Shown here one piece after another: positions 27,636 to 39,690 of a stretch of DNA of 64,000 bases. Made by a program: the position numbers and the translations under genes. The DNA comes from Paramacrobiotus metropolitanus (Eukaryota > Tardigrada > Eutardigrada > Parachela > Macrobiotidae). A model generated the notes under the pieces. It had not been told where the DNA came from, made no database searches, and saw nothing but the letters and a program-made list of their open reading frames with translations. Location of the stretch: positions 682,001 through 746,000 of the forward strand of contig NW_026570280.1 in the NCBI RefSeq assembly GCF_019649055.1, written 5' to 3'. Positions within the stretch are counted from its first letter, which is position 1. Each line of letters starts with the position of its first letter.

Positions 27636-28043
27636 ATGGCACACCCCCTTTGGATCCGACCCGTCACCAGACACGATGATTACATTGACAAAGATCTCAA
27701 AAGCGCCATTGAATCTAATGGAATCTCAGTCAGATGTGTGTCAGTCTACTCTGGTAAAAAGGGCCGTAAGAATAGTCTGCTTGCACGTGTTGGTTCTTAT
27801 GCTCATGAGTCTGAAAAGATGTTCACTCCAGAAAACTGGCTTAATAAATTAAAAAAAATGAAAACGTTGTTAGATTCGGCATGCTCAAAAACTGTGTCAC
27901 ATGCATTTTATTTCATAAAAAGATATTTTAACCGTGCCATTGATGCCTGTTCCGGTAAAGCTGATTTCGGTAAAGCTTTCGAAATAACCTTCAGTTTTCG
28001 AAATACTAGTGGTACTAGTGAAATTAATAGTAGTAATTGGTAG
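27636..28043 (+). CDS. Uncharacterised 135-aa frame
   Basis: ATG at 27636 opens a frame with mixed charged and hydrophobic composition (MAHPLWIRPVTRHDDYIDKD ... KKGRKNSLLARVGSY) and a Ser/Asn-rich end. There is no signal peptide, domain or splice context that I recognise. It is longer than most chance frames around it but could still be accidental. Confidence 0.25.
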   Translation: MAHPLWIRPVTRHDDYIDKDLKSAIESNGISVRCVSVYSGKKGRKNSLLARVGSYAHESEKMFTPENWLNKLKKMKTLLDSACSKTVSHAFYFIKRYFNRAIDACSGKADFGKAFEITFSFRNTSGTSEINSSNW

Positions 28044-30300
28044 TAACAAGTAGCAACTAGTAGTTACTATTAGTAGTTAATAATTAGTTGCTTAGAGCAT
28101 TTTCAGCACATCCGTAAGTGTTATGATTTGCGAATACAGTTTATTCAGTAATATTATCTATTTTCAAAAAATTTACATATTTAACAGCTGCCAGTTTCCG
28201 TAATCAGGCTGCAGCATTCGAATGCCTGAAAGAAACATTTTGTTCAGTAAAACTTCCTATGCCATAAAAATTAACAAAAATCTGACGGACAGAGAACGGA
28301 TAGATTCAAAGCTTGCTCCTCACAATGGCTGGCTTTTCGAAATCTCAGTAATTAAAGCAATCTAAAAATTGCATTTTAATTAGCTAGTAGTTGAAAGCGT
28401 TTATTCAGAGATTAACAGTAACAAATCAAATATAACACACACAGAGCACAAAGAGGGACTTTTCAAGTTAGCTGACCTTTAAACTGCCGAGTATAAAGCA
28501 CACAAAAATGGAATTTTTTGAAGTCAGGTGACCTTTCATTTCCCAGTACAAAAACACAAAAAGGAACTTTTCGGCTTACAAATAACGTTACAGTAGCGAG
28601 AAAACGGTGCAAATATACTCGTACTTCTACAGCACACAAAATTTGTGACTTCGTTAGCAATAAATATACATGCTCCCGGATATCAGAGCATCGTGGGTTT
28701 CCCAGGATGAGAAAATAAATCTTGACCAGGCTGATAATCTCAACTTGAACAAACAAGATCTTGAGCCTGCAAGTTGCGGCACCTACGTAAATATCGTTCA
28801 GCGTTAGTGTGCAGTTTGTACTTTGTAGTTTAAATGTTTCCAATATTTATTTTTTGGGAGTGTTCGTACCATAAACAGAAAACTCTACCGCATAAAAAAT
28901 TTCAGCCACTATCCCAAACCAACACTAGTATTTTCGATGCGCAAGTAACGTACGAGCCACTCAGAAATCAAGTTAGAATTTGAACTGCGACCATAAGCCA
29001 CAAGAAACGCGGAAGCGAAGCAGAAGCTGTTCCTTGTAAGATATATTATGGCACATGCTGTTTCTACGTTGCTCGAGAGCTGCATAGAAATCGTGATTTT
29101 GGTGTTGCCTGCTGTTTTAACGTAGTAAAGTCAGAAAATTTACACCACCAAATGTCTTTTTTTGTTTTGATATTAATTTTCAAAAGTCACAGTAATAATG
29201 TTAAACTAGTTTGAAGTAAGTCACTTAATTTAACTGCAGCAGCACTTGAGCACCTCAGTACTTTATGCTGCCATTGGCCGCTTTCTTTGGCTCTGGCGAT
29301 AAAAAATAATATTATGCACAGTCGCCACGCGTCGATTGACAATTGGTTCCATCCTACACTTCGATTCCATTCTACCCGTACTTACTTTATTCCGATTATT
29401 TGCTGCGCAGAAACGGCTCAGTTGAGACATCGCTTTTAGCATTCAGAATCAGACTCAGATTCAGACTTTCAGCGCAGGCCGGGCGAGGCGGCGTTGTTTT
29501 TAAGCAGCGGCTATCCATCCGCGCACAGCGAGCGAGGATATTTTTGGGTGCGTTGTTTTGTTTTGTGCTTAGTTTGTGATGCTTAATAAACTTAATGGCT
29601 CGGTTAATTACTTTCAGGCAGTCGTCCATCCACTGCATCGTCGATCACGGGCTGTTAACAGGCTTGGTATCCTGCAACTTAAAATAAAGTAAGACATTTT
29701 TATGAACTTTAGTACAAACGATTTAAGCGCTCTTTTTTCTTGATTTGTTGAATGGTGGTTTTCTTCGTCTGTATGCTGGAGAGGCTCTATCACGTGTAAA
29801 GTCATGGAAGGGAAAACGGGAAAGTTGGTTCAAGAGCTAAACCCTGCTATGACCTGACACGAGATAGAGCCGCGTAGCGGTAGATTAAACCTGAGGCGAT
29901 TTTCTTCGGACCAAGGTGAACATCGGTCCGATCGCCGGTAATACTTTGCGCTTTGTGGACAGTAAATGCGAGTATTATACACCAACACACTTACGCACAC
30001 AGGACTTACATAATTGTATTTAAACCTAAATAGTGCGTGTTGCGGATCGCCACGGTCAAATTAGCGCTACTTTGCATGATTTTATAATTTTATCTCTAGC
30101 GCGTACCACAAGGGAAGATCTCTCGTGTCATGCACGTAACCGCCGGTATAGTGCGGCAATACCGTTTTCCCAGGGTTTCTTAAGTAATAAATTCAAAATT
30201 TTTTTAATACAAGTACCGCAGAGAAGGTTAGTTGTTGTAACGGAAATCGAAAGGGGAATCTTTAGAAGGGCGGGCGCCTGCGACAGGGCAACATTGCTGC
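28044..30300. other. Mostly gene-free DNA with a decayed Ig-like fragment
   Basis: On the minus strand near 28770-28843 the words NCTLTLNDIYVGAATCRL resemble an Ig F-strand, without clear splice sites. At 29262-29335 ttggccgctttctttggctc and following bases match part of the large inverted repeat at 44.9 kb. No intact gene was found. Confidence 0.4.
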
Positions 30301-30452
30301 TAATACAATTAAATACAATATAAATAATGTTAAATTCAATTAAATCTTGTTAATCAATACTAAATACTAAATTTGAATATTGTAAATTAAATTAGACACA
30401 AGGTTAAATTAAGTTAAATTAAATTAAATACAATGTTAAATTATTTAACATT
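30301..30452. repeat. AT-rich aattaaat tract
   Basis: Interspersed copies of taaattaaat and aatacaat run over about 150 bp. This is simple-sequence DNA with no coding capacity. Confidence 0.75.
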
Positions 30453-30995
30453 ATGGCTGCGCGTACGGGTAAGCACGGGCGTTGGCTAGGAGCACGGGTG
30501 ACCTTTTGAGGTCTGCACGGGAGCTGGCTGCGTGCACGGGTAATTTTTTATTTCGCAAATTTTTTGAAAGATAAAGCGCTTCGAAGGTTTCTTTCTAACG
30601 ACTTTTGGATACCCAAATATTGTGGAGACTTGCGTTATTTAAAAGAAGTTTGCACGTTCAAGTGCTATTGATGCCGTAGGTCTATGCCATGAGAATTGCA
30701 GATCTGTACAGTACCGTCGGATGGGTTGCCAAAAGCCTGACTCGGAAACATTATTCTTAAAATCTGAGTTTCGATAGCTCATCTACAGAGTACTCGTACA
30801 CATTGAGAGCTATCACAATTTAACGATGTGTAAAGTTGAAGACGTTGAAAACCGGTACAAGAAAAAATCCGTGTACGCCCAAAAAAAAACCCGTGCCATA
30901 TTCCCGTGCACGCAGCAAACGCCCGTTTCCGAACGCTGTGCGAGCTGAAGCCAACACACGTGTTTTCCCGTGCACGCAGATCGACCTAAATTTAA
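30453..30995. mobile_element. Possible small foldback element with GCACGGG repeats
   Basis: The left side has several copies of gcacggg, including ggctgcgtgcacgggtaa (about 30523-30541). The right side has the complement, attcccgtgcacgcagc (about 30900-30917), and two more cccgtgc words. The middle is unique. Terminal arrays of a short motif in opposite orientation suggest a foldback insertion; the edges are approximate. Confidence 0.5.
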
Positions 30996-31047
30996 TTATG
31001 AATTTCTGAATTTACGGAATAAACTGATGGAGAAAAAATCTTGCCGA

Positions 31048-31118
31048 TGACAGGACTCAAATCCGTGCCAGACTGCCAGCTGCGACTAAAGCCGTGCGAC
31101 CGCTGAACCGCACCTACT
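31048..31118 (-). repeat. tRNA-like fragment, possible SINE head
   Basis: On the minus strand gtgcggttcagcggtcgcac resembles a D-arm/A-box and ggatttgagtcc resembles a B-box. The arms pair only partly and no anticodon arm is convincing, so it is more likely a decayed tRNA-derived repeat than a gene. Confidence 0.35.
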
Positions 31119-31431
31119 GCATTAATATTAATTTTTATCTTATGATTTTAACGCACTACGCGACTCGTCTATGAGAATTTGCGAAAACTTCTACCATAAA
31201 ATTTTAATGGGCAACAGCCACCGAGATAACAAGAATTGCAAGCGCCGGTACAGTACTTGCTGGTTAAAATTTAAACATTAAAAAAACAACCAAAATCTCT
31301 ATCTTCTCTTGAGTTAAAAGGTAACGTGCTCCAAACAGCCGTGGCATTTGCTTTTACAGCAGCGAGACTGAAACGCTGCTTAAGGGAAGCAGTATAGAAC
31401 GCGTTTCTTCAGTTAAATCACGAATTTTACG

Positions 31432-33692
31432 GCCCATGAAATGGCAGGGGATAAAAGGTGGCAGTGGCACCTGCCACTGGCAATTGCCACCGGCAGTGGC
31501 AGTTGCCACTACGCGTTCTGGCAGGCGATAAAACGTGGCAACTGCCGGAATCTTGAATTGACATGGTTCCAACGATAATCTCTGTAGAAAACATCTACAA
31601 AATTCAGAAAGAAGTCGCCGAGTCGAAGTTATTGATACTGGTTCAAGAAGTGGCTGCGGTAATGGTGATGGTGGTGGCACTGGTGCTGGTACGTAATTGT
31701 CAGCACCAAATAATGGGAATATACCCCACGATTGCTATGACGTAACCGATGATGCCATTCGACTCAGTTTTTCTTTCGGAGTCGAATGGTCATGACCTTT
31801 TGAGACGAAAAGGTTATCTAAAGGTCATGGCCGACAATGATTTTTATTTTTATAATTAACTTTTCTTAGGTTTCCCCAGCAGAAATCAACTTTCTATAGC
31901 CAATTTGATAAGAAAAAGGTCACGTGATCAAGTTAATCGATCAAGTTACCGCTCTACCTTAACGGCTGGTTTCTTAGGTTCTTAGGGCTTCTTTCTTGAT
32001 AGGTAACCCAAAAAAATTCTTAGGTAAATTCTTAGGTTCCTTAGGTTTCTTAGGTTATTCTTAGGTATTCTTAGGTCTTTCTCGGGTTTCTTAGGTTTCT
32101 TAGGTTTCTTAGGTTTTTTCTAAGGTTTCTTAGGTTTTCGGTTTTTTGGTTTCTTCTAAGGTTTCTTAGGATTTTTCCTAAGTTTCTTCTTGGTTTCTAA
32201 AGTTTCTTCTGAGGTTATTTTCTTAGGCTTCTTAGGTTTCTATATTTCTTAGGTTTCTTAATTTTCTTAAGTTTCTATTATTTTTTAGGTTTCTTAGGTT
32301 TCTTGGGTTTCTTAGGCTTCTTCTTGGGTTTCTTAGGTTTCTTTCTTAGGAAACCCAAATTCTTAGTTTCCTTTGGTTTTCTTAGGTTTCTTAGGTTTAT
32401 TAGGTAACCCAAATTCTTAGTTTCCTTTGGTTTTCTTAGGTTTCTTAGGCTTTTTAGGTTTCTTAGTTTCTTAGGTTTCTTAGGTTTTTTTATTTCTTAG
32501 GGTTTTGAGGTTTATTAGGTTTCTGTTGTTTCTTAGGTTTCTTAGTTTTATTGGGTTTCTTAGGTTTCGTTTATTTCTTAGGTTTCTTAGGTTTCTTCTT
32601 ATGTTTCTTAGGTTTCTTCTTAGGTAACCCAAATTATTGTTTTATTTCAGCGGTGGTTTCTTAAGCTCTTAGGGTTTCGTTTCTTAGATTATTCATCTTA
32701 GTTTAATCAGATTGCTATATAGCCGCGTAAAAACAAACACCAGTGCACGCGAGTGATGGTAAAACGCTATATAATTAATTGTATTTTGCTCCATGACCTT
32801 TGGATGATCTTTCGTCCCAAAAGATCATGACTATTTGACTCAAAAAGAGATGCTGAGTCGCATGAGGTCATCGCTTACGTCATAATAATCGTGGGGTATA
32901 TTACCATTTTACCGTATGCATAGTGGTACTGGTGGTGGTAATGTGACTGGTAGTGATTGCAGTGTTGTACTGTAGCCATACAATTTTCTTAGTCTTCCTA
33001 GTTTTATTTGGTTTCTTAGTTTTCTTAGCTTTTTTTTATTTTTTTAAATTTTCTTAGTTTTATTGGTTTCTTTAGGTTTTCTTAGGATTTCTTATGCTGA
33101 TTTTTGGTTTATGTCTTAGGTTTTCTTGAGAAATTATCCGAAACATAAAAAAACCAAGAAAAAACCTCAGGATTAATCTAAGAAAACCTGATAGTAAGAA
33201 TAGCCTGAAAAAACTCAAGAAAACCATAATAACTAAGAATGACTAATGCCGCATTCCCTTAATCGGTGTCCCTCAAGGTGGTATCCCAAAAGGTAGCGGA
33301 GAAACAATTGTGATCTACACGAATCGTATAATTATGGCTTGCAGTCTTGCACTGTTTAGGAAACTATACGATAACCAAACGAAGTCGTAGTGTCCTTTGC
33401 TAAGTGCTTTTTTGCTCCAGTGCACACTAGCGGATTGCCTCAATCACATGAAGCCATGCAGTATGCTTCTCTCAAGCTCAAATGGCGAGAAATCGGTTGT
33501 ATAGAGGCGACTTACTTCCTTCTGAACTTTTTAATGGCAGAACCATCTCATTTCAAGATTCCGACGGTTGCCACGTTTTATCGCTTGCCAAAACGCGAAT
33601 TGGCAACTGCCGCTGCCGGTGGCAATTGCCACTGGCATGTGCCACTGCCACCTTTTATCCCCTGCCCCATGAAATACAACAGTTCAATTAGA
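31432..33692. mobile_element. Nested foldback element with minisatellite core
   Basis: Outer inverted arms at about 31432-31575 and 33535-33692 share ggcaggggataaaaggtggc, internal ggcaattgccaccggcag and ggtggcaa/gataaaacgtggc words. Inner inverted arms at about 31712-31815 and 32790-32905 share ataccccacgat, gactca and catgacctttt words. Between the inner arms is a TTCTTAGG-rich tract. There is no transposase frame. This layout is that of foldback-type elements. Confidence 0.75.
31968..32690 (+). repeat. TTCTTAGGT minisatellite
   Basis: About 720 bp of degenerate tttcttaggt units with insertions such as taacccaaattcttag. It is the core of the nested inverted repeat. A smaller related tract follows at about 32985-33125. 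Confidence 0.9.
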
Positions 33693-33794
33693 GCGGGGCC
33701 AAATACTCCCAATGTCTCAGTCACTAAAGGATAAAAAAGGTATCCATTTTCCAAAATTTACCATAATATTTATATTACGCTGCCACACACGGGC

Positions 33795-34016
33795 GGGGCC
33801 TGCGTTTGCGACATCCCATGGGCTGGACCCCGTTCCTGGGTCTCCATCCAGGCGACGGAGACGCGTTTGGATACAGTGACTGGTGTGTCGTGGCCGTCCG
33901 AGACCTCGCGGCCGCAATGCAGTAAGGACTGTACATCGGTGGGGAGGTCGAATGTGGCCATTGGCAATCGTGCATCCCAGTTTCGGTGTCGGCTCCCGGC
34001 CGCATATTGCCGGCAT
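33795..34016 (-). pseudogene. Exon-family copy 1 (LPTDV type)
   Basis: The minus-strand frame has ATFDLPTDVQSLLHCGREVS and then HDTPVTVSKRVSVAWM in GC-rich sequence unlike its surroundings. Related words occur at about 36750-36830 and 38895-38985. Splice borders are unclear. It could be an extracellular-domain exon; the family is not recognised. Confidence 0.4.
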
Positions 34017-34060
34017 TAATTATGACATGATAATCCCGTTCCGGGATGATCATGTCATAA
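34017..34060. repeat. Hairpin, 13-bp arms
   Basis: attatgacatgat and atcatgtcataat are exact complements, with a second inner pair, atcccg/cgggat, around tt, so nearly the whole 44 bp can fold. Confidence 0.85.
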
Positions 34061-34152
34061 TCAATACCGGTGGTGACATGCGCTGATCCCGACCGGGACC
34101 ACAGTAATCATGGAGGAGTAGGTTATTTTGTATACAATCACGGCGACCACAG

Positions 34153-34201
34153 ACATTGCGAGTGTTCTAGGGATCGCGAATCCTAATGCACTCGCAATGC
34201 G
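34153..34201. repeat. Hairpin, 11-bp arms
   Basis: cattgcgagtg and cactcgcaatg face each other, with an inner agggat/atccta pair. It lies 95 bp after the previous hairpin. Confidence 0.8.
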
Positions 34202-36720
34202 TGAAGTCGCCCGTTCCACGCGTGGTGACGTCGCGTGGCTTGCCGGTCACAGCAATCAGTAACCGATTTACTTGGACGTTTCTAGGATCCCGGTAAATTT
34301 CTCTTCGCGTACCGGACACCGAAACGCGGTATTCTTTACGTTGTTCCGCGCATTCATGAAGAGTAATTCTCCCCACTGTAACATTGCAATAGATTTCCTT
34401 ATGTACTCAGTAAAACATTCGCACTGGCTATACTTCTGAGTAACAACTGCTCCTTCAAGGTTGGTTTAAGATAAAGGCCTGGGTGTACACACACATGAGT
34501 AAGGTTGCATGATTAACCGGCAACTCGTTAATTTCACAAATCTTTAATCTACACTTACTTACGAGTCTATGAAAAAAGCTTCCCGAAGCAGCCCGGCAAT
34601 GGCAACTATGGCGAAAAGCCCCGATAAACAGAATTAATCCAATTAACTGAATAGATACGCGATTGGTAGTTCGTTGGACGTGGCCGTGTACGTTGAAGGC
34701 GGCTTACCTATACAATAGCTGCTGGCACAAAGAACGTTCTGGTACTGTACTAGTAATTGTACACACCGGATTGTACAACGTTTCGTCCTTGGGCTTTTGT
34801 CAACACTGCTATTGAAAGTTTGAAACCATTGGTGCCCAGCTTATTACTTATACAATTAAAACGATTCTGAAGTGTTTTTGCAATTCTGTAAGCTAGATTT
34901 GACAGATAACATTGCTGCAATCTGCTTGATACTGTAACGCTGGAATCTGCTGACAACGATGATTGGCCGATGTGCTGACTACCATGTTCGTGACTGACAC
35001 AACATGTTTTCCAATAAATTACAGTACTTCAACGACACATGATACGTACATGGAAATTAAATGCTTTTTCAGTTAAATCCATTCTGTTACGTTCGAGGTA
35101 AATCAAGATGTAAAACAATTTTACAAGTGTTCCAACAAATGCACCTACACTGGCAACACGCAGCAAACCTTCTGTAGCAGCATAAGTTTCTTTTCAAAAG
35201 GTGAAATACAACAAATAATAATGCAACAGAAACCATTCTGAATCAGAAGTTCTGATAAAGCAGGCAGTATGCAAGGATGGCGCGCAGTATAGTGGACGAA
35301 GTGAATGATAACGAGGAGAAAAACCGGTTTCTCTGTTCTTTGGCGTCTACATCGAGCGATGTACGAGACACAGTAATCCAGTATTAATGATGTTATTTAT
35401 TTTGTCTTCTTTGATTCAGCACACGAACTCTGCGTACATAAATACTTGAGCAGGTGTACACTAATTAAAATGATTTGAAATTTAAATATTGAAGATAAGC
35501 TAATTGATCGACCTTACCACAGAAACACATGTTCGAGGCACACGCGTCTTCCCTGATCAATCGGTTAACCAGACTCACCTCAAAATTTCTTCAGATTGTC
35601 AAATCATCAGGACATCTCAAAATTGCCTTCTTCATTGTACTCGCCGTACAGTTACAATGGCGAAAGTTAAATACGGCTCCTCATCACTGAAGTATTTTAT
35701 TTGCACATTGCACGCTTTGCTTTACTAGCTGCATTCTTTATCTTTCTCTCCCGCTTGTCCAGATGTCAAAATGGTCGGACAAGGAAAATGCAGTATCCCC
35801 GTAGTCAAGCAGCCATACAGATGCTAAAGCAGCGCCAGTCGGTCATTAAACATTATTTCCCGTTCAGCTGCTACAGCGAGTATTTGTTTACGTACAGTAC
35901 GGTGTATCTGTACACTTCTATACTCTATCGAATGCTTGTGACGCACGTGTGCCCCGGAAGCTGAGAGTAAGACTGTATGGTTGTGATGTGTACAATGGAC
36001 ACTGAAAATTATACTGTTAACGCTTTACGCATACCTTCCCATACAGATGCAAAGCGGTCCCGGCTGCTGGTGTCACCCCCCTTGTGAAGTCCACTGTAGC
36101 GGCTCAGGGACAACGCGAGAACTGTCGATAGCGGACTATCGTGGACCGTATGCGCTACATCCTACTCTTACTAAGGATTGTTAGCGATTATGGTGCCAGG
36201 CGACAGTGCTGCACGGCAGCCGACTGAATCGACGCCACGTAAGACAGGACAGTGACCTTTCTGGGATAGACAGCACTATTCACACTAAACGCTAGGCCTT
36301 GACGTTGCCGGACAGCGTACGTCGGCGCAGAGCTGGTGCGTGACTAGTCCCATGGACACTTACCGGAGAAGCAGCGGCGTGAAAGGAACGTGGCTGGATG
36401 TGAATGCCGGAAGAGGCGGATTCGCTGGACGCCGGTAAGACTTATAGTCTTAGAGCCGGCGGCCATCATCCGTCCGCAATACTTCCATAATCATTCCGTT
36501 TGACAAATTGAACGAGATGGGCTTGTGGGTGGTGGGCAGGGGCATGCCCCCTGTGACTGTGGCAACGTCGCTCTCGCGGTTGCTCGGCAAAGGCCGTAAA
36601 AATTCCCCTGGGTAAATTGCCAACAGCGTTTAGCCGACCGCCATGCGGACCGTTATACGCTGCTTGCAATTTGGCCCCATCTATTTCACTGACCTCAAAT
36701 TTCTGGCCCATCCATCGTGG
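34202..36720. other. Host DNA without a supported gene
   Basis: Short frames only. A plus-strand frame near 35504-35728 has a Cys pair and an N-x-T site but no recognisable domain. A GC-rich stretch at 36340-36720 shows no conserved motif. Confidence 0.4.
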
Positions 36721-37190
36721 CCACCATGGCCGGTTGATCCGCACTGATCGGCACTTTCGGACCATAATGCATCACAGCGGCCCGACGTCGTCGGGGAGGC
36801 CAAACGTGGCCGTTCGCGGCCGTTCGTTTCTTTCGCCAGAGCCCAGTCTGCAAACAACCGGTGCCCTTGCTGCCATGTACCGATGTTCGAGTATGTCTAT
36901 GTGTATGGAGAGAGAAAACTGCACCTTTTTTACCAGTAAAAATACAAGAGCAAGCTTACCGAAGCCACGGAGGATGTTACGAACAGCTATAGCGCCCATA
37001 GCTGCTGAGTGGAACCAGCTTCGGATCCGTAATTATCAACACAAGAATACAATACCCGAACGACCTTTCACTTTTATCAACAAGGCCAACACCCACTGCA
37101 ACAGCTGGGCAAAATGTAGAAAAAAAATTACACTGAAACTCCAAACCAAGTGCAATTGCCATTCGGAAACCGGAGCAGAATAAAATGGTC
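36721..37190 (-). repeat. Segmental duplication SD1, copy 1 (with exon-like part)
   Basis: Shared with 38885-39690. Matching words in order include gatcggcactttcgg, taatgcatcag, accagtaaaaatac, gaacgacctttcac, aacaaggcca and ccattcggaaaccgg. The first 110 bp include the exon-family words HYGPKVPIS on the minus strand; a stop in the adjoining frame suggests decay. Confidence 0.7.
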
Positions 37191-37455
37191 GTTGGATAAT
37201 GGCCCGTCCGTCGTCGTTACCTTGATGGCGCTGCTGCTGCTGCCGAGATTCGCGGTGGGCTTCGAGGATTTTAAGGCAGTGCGCATTTCCGGGTGCCAAC
37301 AGTGCTCTTCCGTTGGCGGCCATTATTATACTCATACTGTATGTGCAGGAATGATAAATGACTTCAGCAAGAGGAGCTCGTATTTTCGTCGAGCAAAATG
37401 TTATGTCGTAATATAACATATGCACAAATACGCGGTGTACTTCAGTGGCCCATAA

Positions 37456-37710
37456 TTATTCAATTGCAATAAACTGGCCACTCATGAGTACGTGCTTCCG
37501 GGTGAGTGCACTGCCCTTGACCCTGAGTTTTTCACAATTAATGTAGCATTCGCAAAGCTTATTGCTATTGAAATACCGAGGACGCACACGTAACCGTCCG
37601 TTAAAGTCGGACAGCCACACATTGCAAACGTCTATGCACTGTTCCTCGTTAAAGGATTTAAAGTGTACCCATTCCGATTGCGAGAACTCATTTCTGGCCA
37701 TTTTTCGCAT
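37456..37710 (-). CDS. Uncharacterised Cys-containing 84-aa frame
   Basis: ATG at 37710 opens MRKMARNEFSQSEW, followed by EEQCIDVCNVWLSDFNGRL and a cluster LCECYINCEKLRVKG. Five cysteines in 40 residues and balanced codon use look more like protein-coding sequence than the neighbouring frames. No family was recognised, no signal peptide is present, and it may be an exon of a larger gene. Confidence 0.35.
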   Translation of the reverse strand: MRKMARNEFSQSEWVHFKSFNEEQCIDVCNVWLSDFNGRLRVRPRYFNSNKLCECYINCEKLRVKGSALTRKHVLMSGQFIAIE

Positions 37711-37789
37711 GCATAGTAACTGTCATTATCGGCGATCGACGGTAGGTGTGTCGCGTGCGTTGTCACTGGTTGTTTATTTGGGCCGGTGA

Positions 37790-38884
37790 AAGGAAACAGG
37801 GCGGGAAACGATGTTAACCGCCGAAAGCCAAGCAGTTAGTCCAGGTGCCGCAACTCTCCGAGTTCAAACCGCCTATTTCCGCTCATTTACGCTCCTACAC
37901 CGGTTTTCAACGAGCGTACGTTCTGTACGGGAAGACGGCCCTGGTATTAACAGAAATGAATTATGAATAGTAGTGTAAATGCAACTGGGTAAAAATAATA
38001 AAATGGTATTGAACGTAAAGTGATCGAACAGAGCAAGTAGTGCAAAAAAGTACTTTGAAAGGTTAAAATCGATTTTTTAATAGTCGACAAATTCGAGGCC
38101 AGTCATCTTAAGATAAGTACAAATTGCAATCGGTAAACAAATTTACAAGCAAAAATTTCCATAGGGAGAAAGCTAATGTTTTGTTTGGTTTGTAATGAGA
38201 CACTTGCTTTCTCTGACCTGTCATGCCCTGGAGGTAATTTTATACAGTGTTAACGCGCTATGCGTAGTTGCGCGTATTACGTACGTGTTATGACGTACGT
38301 GTTGTCTGTTCCGTTACGTATGACTTGCTGTTCTTATCTAACGCATTTGATCGCTAATTCCATCCATGATTCTGGTGAATGAATCAGTCTGAAGTTTCTA
38401 ACTTCAACTAAATCTGTGAGCTTGTTTCTAGCTGAAAGGTCGTGTGACTCTAGGTTAGAAGGAAGTTCATATCTCGTTCTGTTCCGTTCTGTTTGTTTGT
38501 TGATTAAACATTTGGGAAGTTCCTGAGTGTTTTGGTTTCGGTAACTTCGTTAGGCACAGCAATCCGCTCGTACCTGGCGGAAGTAGGTTCGTTTATCACT
38601 TACGGAGTCCAGAGCATATTCCCACTCTACCGATTGAGTAGATTTGGTCATCTAGTGCGGTTGTCGCGGTGCGACTTCCGCATAGCATGTCAGTGTCATA
38701 GTTGGAGGAGTAACTTCTTGTGCAATCGTTTCGGGCTTCGCTTCGGTCTTGTGTGCTAGCGAAAAGCGGTGCACTTCCTTGGTAGTACAGTATAAAGGAG
38801 CGTGAAGAATCCCGACTGGATGTGAATGGAGTAGAGAACGCTGGTAAATGGTAGGCTTCGTTCTCTTCTAGCATTCTATAGCGT
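37790..38884. other. Intergenic DNA
   Basis: No supported gene. A short tandem echo, gcgtattacgtacgtgttatgacgtacgtgtt, near 38270-38300 is the only structure noted. Confidence 0.4.
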
Positions 38885-39340
38885 ACAAGTCGTCATCCGG
38901 TTGGTCCCGCACTGATCGACACTTCCGGTCCGTAATGCATCAGTGACTCTGCGTCGCCGAGATGGCCAAAAGTTTCCAATGTTTGTGCGGAGAGCAGAGA
39001 AAACCGTTTGCATTCTTCACAAGTAAAAATGTGGGTAAAGCAAACAGAAGCTCTTACGGAAGCCGCGGATGTGGTAGGGAATATCCTGTCCGGCAGGCCA
39101 GAAACGTTTTGGCTGGAGATATCCAGTAAGGTCCGGAAAATTATCGAAACCGCTTTCGAGTCCCTCAAATATGATGTCGTTACAACGACATAATCTTCGA
39201 GGAACACGAACATGGTTTTAAATGTGGGCAGTAAGTTCACTAGAAGTACAGATAGAGCCGCAGACAGCACACCAGATTATCATTGATTACTACATTGGAA
39301 ATTATTTGGACCATACCTTCGTTAGCCGCATTCAAGTATT

Positions 39341-39362
39341 CTGCTGTTAATATTAACAGCAG
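39341..39362. repeat. Perfect 22-bp palindrome
   Basis: ctgctgttaat reads into attaacagcag with no loop. Confidence 0.9.
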
Positions 39363-39374
39363 AACGGTTGGGAT

Positions 39375-39422
39375 ATTACATGCATGGATTCTAATATTAT
39401 TACCGGGATCCATGCATGTAAT
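39375..39422. other. Stem-loop with CRESS-virus-like nonamer
   Basis: Two perfect 15-bp arms (attacatgcatggat and its complement) frame an 18-base loop containing TATTATTAC at 39395-39403. This fits the NANTATTAC nick-site consensus of geminivirus/circovirus-type rolling-circle origins, in loop position. No Rep-like frame is visible nearby, so this is a candidate origin remnant or a coincidence. Confidence 0.5.
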
Positions 39423-39690
39423 CTCCCGATCGTTGCGCGTTGCATCTTGATTACGAAAGCCCTGTGTAGAACGGCTAGCGCCAGTAGTTGATAACTACGG
39501 ATCCGCAAATACAATGCCGGAACGACCTTTAGCTTTTCAACAAGGCCAGTGTCAACTGAGACAACTGGAACAAATTAGAAAAAGAAAGAAAAAACGAAAA
39601 AAAAATTAGTATGGGATAATAGTGTAGCCGTTTTTTCTAAATGCAACTGCCATTTCGAAACCGGACAGATTATGGTATATTAACTCTCAG

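Larger units (their letters stand above)
38885..39690 (-). repeat. Segmental duplication SD1, copy 2 with inserted hairpins
   Basis: The partner of 36721-37190. It carries the exon-family words ETFGHLGDAESLMHYGPEVS on the minus strand. About 200 bp at roughly 39280-39490 are absent from copy 1 and contain two hairpins (39341-39362 and 39375-39422). Confidence 0.7.

Noticed and set aside
31968-32690. Telomere-like TTAGG content
   Set aside because: The unit is about ten bases (tttcttaggt) and degenerate, not tandem TTAGG; it lies inside a foldback element.
36466-36765. 99-codon minus-strand frame
   Set aside because: It crosses the segmental-duplication boundary, and its composition is that of GC-rich non-coding sequence.
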